DNA of 64,000 bases from Symbiodinium microadriaticum (taxonomy: Eukaryota; Sar; Dinophyceae; Suessiales; Symbiodiniaceae): the NCBI GenBank assembly GCA_001939145.1, contig LSRX01000353.1, positions 145,473-209,472 on the forward strand. Reading direction: 5' to 3'. The notes under the pieces are model-generated. The model did not search any database. It worked only from the letters and a program-made list of their open reading frames with translations, and was not told the DNA's origin. Below, piece after piece: positions 54,899 through 63,214 of this stretch (positions are counted from its first letter, which is position 1; each line of letters starts with the position of its first letter). Both the position numbers and the translations under genes were made by a program.

Positions 54899-55813
54899 TC
54901 AATTGCCACGGGCAAGCTGATGGTGTCGCGTGCGGTAACCGTGCTTCATTGCAGCATGCGACGCCCAAGACTGGAAAGAAGCGAAGGCTCGATTGCAAAG
55001 TAGACACCCGTGCAAGAGACCGGACGGATCGTAGGCCGGAACAGGTCTGGTCTGCCAAGAAGAGCGGACAAAGGCTGACCAACGAACGCGTAAGGCACGT
55101 CGGTATCTATGCCAGGCTGCCGCTCGCTTCAAGAGGCCCTTCCAACGGCGTGGGCTGGAAGTCATGATCTGCACCCAGTCCGTCCACGCAGTCCGAAAGC
55201 AAGCCAAACCACTGGTGTTGCGGACAGCACAATGGAACCAATCACAAGCGGAATGGAACGCAGAGAGGGCATCTGGACTATTCTGCAACAGAGCCCAGAC
55301 GGCATCTGGCCCTGTGCGGAGCAATCGGCTCAAGAAGCGCAAGCGCTCCAAACAAAGCAAGTCAAACGGGTCTGACGCATCGCAGGCTGTGAAGACTTCA
55401 TCACGCGTGCAGTGCTGAGCAGCCTCACCTCGAAGGCGGAGAAGCTGTCGGTGAAGAGCGGTCAAACCTTGCTCAAAGGAAGTCCAGGCGCCAGCACAGA
55501 GCACAGGCCAGGCTCCCGCGCCAGACATTACTGACGAAAGGATGTGTTGCTGAAATAGAATGACTCGTTTCGAGAGCCCAATCTGGGGGCAGCAAAAGAC
55601 TCGTCGGCGTCCTTCCCCGAACTCGGCTTTTGCACGCGAAAGCCGTGCCCGTACATCAGCGGCTAGTGACCCCTTGTATGAGATCACGGATCCAAGATGA
55701 CGGTAAGCTGGGACCGCATCAAGCTCGACAGATGCTGCGTGTTCCTGAAGCACAGTGATCTTGCCGCCACTGCGACCAAAAAGGGAGTCACGCGCTGCCT
55801 TAGCTCCCCTGCC
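54899..55813 (-). CDS. Retroelement polyprotein, post-RT region with zinc finger
   Basis: The same frame as the reverse transcriptase part resumes directly after the TGA at 55,814-55,816; the first alternative start is a GTG at 55,753 and is probably not used. The text runs through AYRHLGSVIS and on to a region of about 200 residues typical of what follows the RT in LINEs (YRHLGS-like start, QIGLSKRVILFQQHIL-like helix, many Leu/Arg helices with paired tryptophans). It ends with a C2H2-type finger at about 54,938-55,006 (C-x2-C-x12-H-x4-H, starting CLLC). A second in-frame TGA at 54,899-54,901 closes it, right before the next finger. The function of this region in LINEs is usually template RNA or target binding; for this element that is inference. 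Confidence 0.85.
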   Translation of the reverse strand, partial: GRGAKAARDSLFGRSGGKITVLQEHAASVELDAVPAYRHLGSVISYKGSLAADVRARLSRAKAEFGEGRRRVFCCPQIGLSKRVILFQQHILSSVMSGAGAWPVLCAGAWTSFEQGLTALHRQLLRLRGEAAQHCTRDEVFTACDASDPFDLLCLERLRFLSRLLRTGPDAVWALLQNSPDALSAFHSACDWFHCAVRNTSGLACFRTAWTDWVQIMTSSPRRWKGLLKRAAAWHRYRRALRVRWSAFVRSSWQTRPVPAYDPSGLLHGCLLCNRAFASFQSWASHAAMKHGYRTRHHQLARGN

Positions 55814-58800
55814 TCAGTGGACAAGGAGGGCAGCCGTCTTCTTGGGCCCGATGTTGGCGGTGAGGCCATGTGACCGGATCGCGTCGAGCGAGCGTCCAAT
55901 GACATGCGCGACGGCAGGAGTAAGGCTTGCTGCATCACGAGCAACAACGCAGGCAGCATGGTCGTCTGCGTAAACAATGTCACGTACCTCGACTGCGTGC
56001 TGCCTGCCGTGAGTGGCTTGCGAGAAGCACTCCAAAGTCCGCTGCCCGGACCAGAAGACAACAGGGGTCACATCCGCGTCGAATTGCCCGCGCCGCGCGA
56101 GAACCCGCTCGAAGAGGAGGCTAAATGCAACATCGGCGATGCAGCTGCCAGGGCGGGTCCCACGAGTTGTGCGCACGAGCTGAGAATCTTGCGCGACATG
56201 AAACCACGTGTCACTATGCGCCTCCTGCATGATAGCACGCAGGAGATCCGTACAGTCGTCCCCTTCCAACACTGGTGAAGTGGCGATGTAGTGCTGGAGC
56301 TCCTGCAAAGCCTCAACGGGCAGGTTGAGGGAGGCAGTGACGGCCGCCAGTGGATCGGAGCTGCAGCTCGCCCCAATAATTGTCTCGCGGACAACCGCAT
56401 AATAGGCGGCAGCAAGGTCGGAAAAGACTAACGCCGCCGAGAATCCTCCATGTTTGGCATAGAGCAGAAAGTTGCGAGACATAAAGTGCCATAGCTCGTA
56501 GGAAAGGCCTTTCCGGCCTCCAATTTGGAGAGGTGCCGCTCTTTTCTCGAATAGAGATGCTGGCATACGGCGTAGGGTTTTATGAATCGCCTTGCTGAAC
56601 ACGGGCTGAAGGAGGATGCCCCGTTGGGCAGCCGCGGTCGAGGGGTTAGGGGAGGACGCCTTTGCAATGTGGTGCAAGGTCCCTCCTTTCAGGCCAATGC
56701 TCTCAGTAGAGAAGAGAATGCTCTTCAACAGGATTGGCCACAACAACCGCGCGACAGGGAGAGCGAAACGCGCACATAGAGAAGGAGGGAGCATATCAGG
56801 CCCGGATGCTCTGTGCGGTTGCATCCCACGCAGGGAAGAGACCAAATCACAGAACGAAGGCATCTCTTGCGCAGGCACCTGCGTCATCGTGCCTTGGCTG
56901 CGCTGTCTGCAAGCACAGCCGGTGACTAGATCAGGCACGGAAATGCTTGCCCCGCCCTCGAGGGCTGCAAAGTGACGGCGCCATTCATCTGCGACTGCAT
57001 CAGCTGTAGTGCAAAGGGTACCGTCCGGTCGCTTGAGACGCGGGAGAGGCTGCGGGCCGCCCCGCCTAAACTTCTTAGGACGGAGCACCTTCTTGATGGC
57101 TGTGTGAACTTGTCCAGGCGGCGCGGCTTCGGCTTCATCAGCAAGAGAAGCAAGAAATGCAGCACGGTCCCTACGACATAGGCGCCTGACCTCCTTGCCT
57201 AGGGCATGCAACCTGGCAGACGAAAGGGCAAGGGAAAGCCGCAGCTGGTGCAACCACCGTCCAGTGAAGACTTCGATAAAAGGGATGCGCCGTGCCCACG
57301 CCCCAAAAGCACAACGCGTGAGCGCAGCTCGGTAGGCAACAAGACGCCACCTGACCGCATGTCGGAGGGCGGCTGTGCGGCCGTGAACAGCAGTGGTTTC
57401 CGCAGAGAGATAGTGTTTGCCCATGCGGCGGATCTTGAGCGGGAAAGCACTCACGAGGCCAGAGTACAAGGCGTCGACAACAACGGCCGCATGATCGTGC
57501 ACGCTGGTGTGCCAACCAACAGTGGGGACCGCGGAGCAGATACGCTCGACGGTAGCAGCATTCTCAGGCTTTAGCAACGCCTGCCCGTCAATACGCGGGG
57601 CCCTACATGCTTTGGGTGGGCGGGCAATGTGCATAGCAACATCAACTAGCACGGCATAATGGTCAACGATGGAGTGCCCGGCAGAAATGGTCGGTTCAAC
57701 ACGACCACAGACGCGAGATGCCTTCCAACCACAAGGCAAAGCAATGTAGTCACTTCGGGAAAGCGTCCCAGATCTCCTTTGCACGAGCGTACCGCCGTCC
57801 CCTACAAAGGAGGATGAAAAGGTACTGGGCAACCAAGAGCCACATTTCCGGAGCAGATCATGAAAAAGCTCCCCGATCTCGTCAAAGGGGTCTGAATGAA
57901 GTGAGCCAATGTGGTCGCTGCACACGGATCCGACTTTGCAGTTGGCGTCGAGAAGTAGTAACCAATCTTCATCAAGGCCATAACGTGAGCACAGGGTGGC
58001 GGTCTCTGCCCACCAATCACGACGCGCGGCGAGTGAATGCCCAGCATGGGGAGCATGGCCGACGAACACGCACAAATGTACACCAGAGAAAGTCAGCCTC
58101 GCATACAGCCTGGTGTGGTCAGTGTGAAGCACAACAGCCGTGTGAGAAGGCCAGTCTCGGCCGGTGGCAACCCACAGCTCCACCCCTAAGGTGCGACGAT
58201 CCAGGCATCCAGAACTGTAACGTTTAAAGTTGGGAGAACCACCAGTTCCTCCGGGAGTGCGAGTTTCTTGCAGCCCGGCAAGGAAGACACCATGACGCAA
58301 GAGAGCGCCGTCCAACAGCGCAACACGACCAGTGCAACCATATAAGCCGGACCCGCTGCCATGGTCAGCACCGACCTCGACGATGGAAAGCGTGTTGAAA
58401 CTGACGACAGACAGCAGAAGCTCAGCAGCGCCGTCTGGAGCTGCCTCAGAGCAGGGCCTCGCAACACGAGTAAAGGGTAGCATGACATCATCAGCATCAA
58501 GGAGGAGTGGAGGCTCAAACGGAGGCCAAACGATGGTTCCATCCTTCGCAGGAGGGCCTTCCTCGGGATAGCGGGAAGCCCAACAGAAGTGTGGCACCCA
58601 TTTGAAGGCAGCTGCCTGGAACCACGCATGCAAAGATAGAGAAAAGGGGTTGCGACTGGACCCAGACGCCCCCAGCGCAGCCACAGCGTCAGCAAGTTCA
58701 TTCGCGGGGTCACCAGTGTGTCCGCGAACATGCTCGTAGCGAGGCACACCCCATCCCGAAAAGTAAAGTCCTTGATGCAGGTCTCGACACGCAGCAGCCA

Positions 58801-61800
58801 CAGCATGGAAAGGCACATCGCATGAGCCCTGAGCAGCCCCGAGGGCGGCCAAGTTGTCGCACAGGAAGACAAGAGGGCCTCGGAAATTGCACTGGAAGGC
58901 AGCTACAGCCGCCCAGAACAACCCAACGAGCTCAGATGCGTAGGCATTGGCCGGGCCGGCAGCTGCCCCCCCAAAATCCCATACCTCACGCGTTGTACCA
59001 TATGCGACACCGACGAACACACCAGGTGGGGATGGAGCGGCAGGTGTTAGCGCCGAGAGTACAATGCCCCAGCCCGCCGAATCGGGCTTAGGTGCAAAAG
59101 AGCCATCCGATGTCAGGCACACAGTGTGAGCATCAGCAGGAAAGACACCAGGCGATCCAGCTGCAACCCAGGACTGGAAACGGTGCGGACGGTCAAGGTG
59201 ATCCGGAAGCGACCCAGCCGTGTAGACAGGGCTAAACCGCTGCAGATCAGACATGAAGGCAGTAGTCAAAGGAGTCACACACGTGCCTTCTGAAAAGTCG
59301 TGCCACTGCACAGGTTCTGCACTAATTGCATACTCGGCCCCGGGGGGGGCCGAATCGAGCATAAGTGCTAAGGAGAGCTGGAGTGGGACGGGTTCGCTTT
59401 TCACAGGCACAAAGGTGCCAGACAGGTCGTGAAAGTGTTCGACAAGCGTCTCGATCAGTGCATGTGCCTCGAAAAAGATCGCATCACCATGAATGGCCTT
59501 GCTTTCATCGAGGAGCGTGACAAGCGGGCTAGCAAGCACGCAGAGCTTGTCGAGGGACTCGAGGCATCCACCTGGAAGCTCCGCACCGGTCCAGGTCGCA
59601 CGGCAAGGGGTCGGGACATGTCGACAACTTGGCACGCAAGCACGGGGGTCGGTCTGCGGTGCCTCAGGGAACACAGTCGCAGCGCCCCACGTCGGCGCAA
59701 GATTGACGCGGGACCGAGGGGCATCCCCAGCAGTGAGGTCAAAAATCTGAACTCCGATGGCACCTTGTGGCATAGTCACTACCCAGAGCAGAACGCAAAC
59801 GGCGGAGCATCGCGTAGCGACGCACATTGCACCAGGAGAACGAACAGCGACAAGGACGATCCTACGACAGAGTCCAAAGAGGACGGTAACAAAGCGGCCA
59901 GCGACCGCGTGTGCGATGCAGCACAGAACCGTACGCAACAAGAGACAACTGGGTAGGAGGAATGGCCAGACAGAGGTGAAGCGACAGCTGCCAGCTAGAA
60001 CGGCACGTCCGAAAAAGCTGTCTCCCCACGTGTCATAACCACCCCTTGCGCGCGCAGGAGGAAACCCTTGGCGAGTACGAGTGCCGCCAGTGTCCGCAAC
60101 GGGCCCACTTGCAGGGGGCCCACTAGAGTGTGATGGGGAATCTGGCTCATCATCATCATCGGAGTCATCAGACGCATCCCAGTCATCGGCACCACCGGGT
60201 GCATCATCGTCCTCAGCAGGGGTAGGCAGGCGACGTGGACGACATGGTAAAAACTCGGCTATGATCACCTGCCCTGGGAAAACATCCCGGTAGTGATTGG
60301 CAACGTCACCCTGAGCGTAACCCCCACGCACTCTGATAAAGAAGCCATCAGGGCAAATAGGCTGAAGCCTAGTGCACAGCGAGGCGACACACACACGGCC
60401 GAAGGGTGCAAAGTCAAGCGACATGGGCAGCAGCATCCGCCGAAGGTCAAGGAAGTAAGGAACAGCGGCCGTAGGGCCCCCCTGCGAAACCCCGTAAACC
60501 TGGCGAGAGGGCAGCCCACCATGGGCATGATCACGCACTGCTGGAAACGCAGACACGAGCGTAAAGGAGTCGAGCGGCGCATGCAACATGCCGGCAACGA
60601 CGTCCTTCAAAGGAGAGGAAGGGGAGGACGGGATGACTGCATGGAAGGAAGCTTGGTCAGTAGCGATCCATGCTTGACTGTCGGATTGGGAGAGCAACAG
60701 AGGTTCTGGGTGCCACCCGTCAGTCGCGTTAAGTAAGACATTCAGGCCGACTGGAGGGATGGCAGGCTGTACGATCGGAAAGATGGTGACGAGCTCACCA
60801 GCACGCACACCAAATCTACCGCCTTCAGGGACGGCCCATGGAACGACCCCAACGTAGATGTGAACAGGGAGATCAGGATCTACCCGCGCGAGCCTCAGGA
60901 CCCCGTCAACATCAAGAACTCCAGGCACAGTCTGCGCAAAGATCCGAAAAGGCGGCGCATGGCAGACAAACAAAACTGGCACCCCAACAACTTCCCAGGC
61001 GGGCAGGGCGATGAAGCACACAGTGGCTAGCGCAGGCTGTATCGGGACAGGCACTAGTCGAGGGAAGGCGCAGGAGAGCTCGGGGTCACGCCCCTCAGCA
61101 AGCACAACCAGGAGATGGTCAAGGGAGACCGGAATATCAACCTGGACATCAAAAAGCTCTGCGACGTACTCAGGCATAAAGACAGCAATGTGCATGTCGA
61201 GAGCGGCAGCCTGGGGAGAAGAAGAAACTACATCGGCAGAGACTGCAGGCCCTTCGCTGATTCCAGTGTCCCGGGGAGCTCCCGCTTCTGCCTGTCCCGA
61301 TGACCCAGACTGGTGTGCATCGCTGCCAGCAGGAGCATCTCTAGAAAAATCCCCAGCTTGATCGGTGCTACGGCCGGGCCCAACGGGCGCAGCTGTCAGA
61401 GGCAGGGCAACATTTGGGGCCAGACACACAACAACGACCTGGCCGGGGGAGACCGCCACATCAGAGGCATAGGCAGAGAAACCTTGCAGGACTGCGCGCC
61501 ATCCTCTTGGCACAGAAATGGTCGCTAAGACGGCAGGGCAGTTGATGCAGCCCGCTGAGGCAGGGATGGTCTTCCATCCTTGCAGGAGAAAACGCAGATC
61601 AAGCAAGCACGCGGGAGGGGTCTCAGTTCCTGGTCTGCCCTCACAGACGGCAGTAACGTTGTTGCAGGAATATCCCTCGATGCATACGTCTTGGACCCGC
61701 GGGACGGCCGGGAACAGACGTATGTCACTGACGCGGGCGCCGGTGGCAGCAGCGATCTGCTCACGGTATCTGAAAGGTCGGCTCGGGTCAGCAAAATGCA

Positions 61801-63187
61801 AGAAAGTACCGTCGTGGTGTATCAAGCAACAGACTCCCGCCGGTGACAAGGGGGGAGGGGCTTGTCTGCCAGTAAAGAAGGGGGCGGAAGTGAGCAGCAC
61901 ACCTAACCCGAGAGAGGCGCGAGTAGAGCCGGGCGGCTCCAGGACAACGGTGTCGCCAGGAGAGACATGGCACCATGCTCCATCTTCAAGCGGCTCGGTA
62001 CTGCCCCCTAAGAAAACCTCAGGCGCACTATCAACATCCGCTCCAGCAACTGTCAGCAACTGTTGTTTGCATAGGTAATCAGGCGTGAAGGCTGCGAACA
62101 CCCGACCATCGACACGCGACATATCAATGCAAAGGAGGACAGGGTGGCCGGGGCCGTACTGTTGCCAAGCCGGGCTACCGAGAAGGACGCCAGACCCAGA
62201 AAACGGCTGTGGACTCACCGGAATAAGGCGGGGGAAATGCCGGACAAGATGCCGAGGCCTCACCTCTTGAACGCCGTGAATGGCCTCTTCAACAGTGGCC
62301 GGCAGCCATAACGCAACCTCCAGATGCTCTGCGGAAAACCCTGGCATGATCACAACAAAGTGGCACCAGCAAAGCCGGGCAGAAGCCTCCGAGGCCGTCT
62401 CATCCGAAGGCTCGTCGTCGACGAGTACTGGTGCATCGGTTGCAGGTACATATCGCCAAGCGGCGCCAAGCCTCGGAGCCAGGTATCGCAGAACTGCTAG
62501 AGTCATCTGTGTGCTGGCCGAACAAGAGTGCGGTTCCAACAGTAGCTTGCACAGCCTGGCAAGTGATCGCAGCCAAATGCACCATGCGCTGAAGACGAAT
62601 GTAGCGAACGATGGCCACACAACAACTGGCAATGAAGAGTGCCCTGCAGAGACGACTGGCAATACGGACAGCAGGATGACAGAGGTGGTCCAAAGCCGGC
62701 CATGTGCGATGGCGACGTGAAAAAAGGCAAAACACCACAGTAACATCCTACCGCAGAATGTGAAAAGCAACATCCCGGGATCGACACCAGATGTATAGGC
62801 GTGTCTGCGCCCTACCGGGGATCGACTTCGATCGCGGGTCGGCGCAACTGATGTGCTCTGCTGGTGTTCAGTCCCTGCTGCTGGCGTGTGATCCTCAGCA
62901 GAAGACGAATCTGAATCAAACTCGTCCTCACTATCTTCATCATCTTCGGCACCAGGTGGAGGCGGGGGTCCACGCGGGAGGGAACTCGAGCCTTCGTCAC
63001 TGGAGGAGATGGGAACATATGAGGCAGTCAGCACTGCACCGTGCTGCGTAAGCAAGAACCCATCTTCGATGGGGGCCCCTTCGATTTGCGGCTGCCACCC
63101 GTCAGGCGAGAAGGTGTCAAGCCAATCTGCCAATTCCGAATGCAGCACGCGGCCGTCGGCAGTGAGCTCAAGCGACCAACCTTGCAA
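55814..63187 (-). CDS. Retroelement polyprotein: modules, RNase H, endonuclease, reverse transcriptase
   Basis: 2,457 codons counted from a TTG at 63,185-63,187 that is not a real start; the frame is open further upstream into module 1. Residues 1-72 finish module 1; about 75-115 is an acidic Ser/Asp/Glu linker followed by RSRSP (about 120); 139-215 are hydrophobic, membrane-like; 276-590 is module 2; 666-982 module 3; 985-1023 a second acidic linker; 1056-1143 a second hydrophobic cluster. RNase H spans about 1350-1510 with Asp1361, Glu1419, Asp1444, His1490 and Asp1500. The AP-type endonuclease (about 1590-1855) shows Asn1598, Glu1641, Asp1747/Asn1749 and Asp1842-His1843. Reverse transcriptase (about 2030-2425) shows motif A Asp2257, a GTRPGS motif B near 2341 and YADD at 2406-2409. 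It would copy element RNA at a nicked nuclear target. A TGA just after the palm region ends it; the same frame continues downstream. Confidence 0.93.
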   Translation of the reverse strand: MQGWSLELTADGRVLHSELADWLDTFSPDGWQPQIEGAPIEDGFLLTQHGAVLTASYVPISSSDEGSSSLPRGPPPPPGAEDDEDSEDEFDSDSSSAEDHTPAAGTEHQQSTSVAPTRDRSRSPVGRRHAYTSGVDPGMLLFTFCGRMLLWCFAFFHVAIAHGRLWTTSVILLSVLPVVSAGHSSLPVVVWPSFATFVFSAWCIWLRSLARLCKLLLEPHSCSASTQMTLAVLRYLAPRLGAAWRYVPATDAPVLVDDEPSDETASEASARLCWCHFVVIMPGFSAEHLEVALWLPATVEEAIHGVQEVRPRHLVRHFPRLIPVSPQPFSGSGVLLGSPAWQQYGPGHPVLLCIDMSRVDGRVFAAFTPDYLCKQQLLTVAGADVDSAPEVFLGGSTEPLEDGAWCHVSPGDTVVLEPPGSTRASLGLGVLLTSAPFFTGRQAPPPLSPAGVCCLIHHDGTFLHFADPSRPFRYREQIAAATGARVSDIRLFPAVPRVQDVCIEGYSCNNVTAVCEGRPGTETPPACLLDLRFLLQGWKTIPASAGCINCPAVLATISVPRGWRAVLQGFSAYASDVAVSPGQVVVVCLAPNVALPLTAAPVGPGRSTDQAGDFSRDAPAGSDAHQSGSSGQAEAGAPRDTGISEGPAVSADVVSSSPQAAALDMHIAVFMPEYVAELFDVQVDIPVSLDHLLVVLAEGRDPELSCAFPRLVPVPIQPALATVCFIALPAWEVVGVPVLFVCHAPPFRIFAQTVPGVLDVDGVLRLARVDPDLPVHIYVGVVPWAVPEGGRFGVRAGELVTIFPIVQPAIPPVGLNVLLNATDGWHPEPLLLSQSDSQAWIATDQASFHAVIPSSPSSPLKDVVAGMLHAPLDSFTLVSAFPAVRDHAHGGLPSRQVYGVSQGGPTAAVPYFLDLRRMLLPMSLDFAPFGRVCVASLCTRLQPICPDGFFIRVRGGYAQGDVANHYRDVFPGQVIIAEFLPCRPRRLPTPAEDDDAPGGADDWDASDDSDDDDEPDSPSHSSGPPASGPVADTGGTRTRQGFPPARARGGYDTWGDSFFGRAVLAGSCRFTSVWPFLLPSCLLLRTVLCCIAHAVAGRFVTVLFGLCRRIVLVAVRSPGAMCVATRCSAVCVLLWVVTMPQGAIGVQIFDLTAGDAPRSRVNLAPTWGAATVFPEAPQTDPRACVPSCRHVPTPCRATWTGAELPGGCLESLDKLCVLASPLVTLLDESKAIHGDAIFFEAHALIETLVEHFHDLSGTFVPVKSEPVPLQLSLALMLDSAPPGAEYAISAEPVQWHDFSEGTCVTPLTTAFMSDLQRFSPVYTAGSLPDHLDRPHRFQSWVAAGSPGVFPADAHTVCLTSDGSFAPKPDSAGWGIVLSALTPAAPSPPGVFVGVAYGTTREVWDFGGAAAGPANAYASELVGLFWAAVAAFQCNFRGPLVFLCDNLAALGAAQGSCDVPFHAVAAACRDLHQGLYFSGWGVPRYEHVRGHTGDPANELADAVAALGASGSSRNPFSLSLHAWFQAAAFKWVPHFCWASRYPEEGPPAKDGTIVWPPFEPPLLLDADDVMLPFTRVARPCSEAAPDGAAELLLSVVSFNTLSIVEVGADHGSGSGLYGCTGRVALLDGALLRHGVFLAGLQETRTPGGTGGSPNFKRYSSGCLDRRTLGVELWVATGRDWPSHTAVVLHTDHTRLYARLTFSGVHLCVFVGHAPHAGHSLAARRDWWAETATLCSRYGLDEDWLLLLDANCKVGSVCSDHIGSLHSDPFDEIGELFHDLLRKCGSWLPSTFSSSFVGDGGTLVQRRSGTLSRSDYIALPCGWKASRVCGRVEPTISAGHSIVDHYAVLVDVAMHIARPPKACRAPRIDGQALLKPENAATVERICSAVPTVGWHTSVHDHAAVVVDALYSGLVSAFPLKIRRMGKHYLSAETTAVHGRTAALRHAVRWRLVAYRAALTRCAFGAWARRIPFIEVFTGRWLHQLRLSLALSSARLHALGKEVRRLCRRDRAAFLASLADEAEAAPPGQVHTAIKKVLRPKKFRRGGPQPLPRLKRPDGTLCTTADAVADEWRRHFAALEGGASISVPDLVTGCACRQRSQGTMTQVPAQEMPSFCDLVSSLRGMQPHRASGPDMLPPSLCARFALPVARLLWPILLKSILFSTESIGLKGGTLHHIAKASSPNPSTAAAQRGILLQPVFSKAIHKTLRRMPASLFEKRAAPLQIGGRKGLSYELWHFMSRNFLLYAKHGGFSAALVFSDLAAAYYAVVRETIIGASCSSDPLAAVTASLNLPVEALQELQHYIATSPVLEGDDCTDLLRAIMQEAHSDTWFHVAQDSQLVRTTRGTRPGSCIADVAFSLLFERVLARRGQFDADVTPVVFWSGQRTLECFSQATHGRQHAVEVRDIVYADDHAACVVARDAASLTPAVAHVIGRSLDAIRSHGLTANIGPKKTAALLVH

Positions 63188-63198
63188 GAGCGCTCTGC

Positions 63199-63214
63199 AG
63201 TCTATAAGTCTATA
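63199..63214 (-). repeat. 8-bp tandem duplication breaking the polyprotein frame
   Basis: On the minus strand TATAGACT occurs twice head to tail (plus-strand copies 63,199-63,206 and 63,207-63,214). Eight is not a multiple of three, so the duplication shifts the frame and brings in a TAG. With only one copy counted, the reading goes on through Ile-Asp-Cys-Arg-Ala-Leu-Leu-Gln-Gly-Trp, matching the LDLRFLLQGW segment at the same place in module 2. Confidence 0.9.

Noticed and set aside
54899-55816. Genome-wide reassignment of TGA to an amino acid
   Set aside because: Two cases in one mobile element that is also frameshifted are better explained by mutation; the element itself appears to end at TGA.
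55904-62720. Plus-strand frames of 120-190 codons inside the retroelement (for example 59,429-59,956 and 61,518-62,078)
   Set aside because: They are antisense shadows of the GC-rich polyprotein gene, whose minus-strand frame shows all catalytic motifs.
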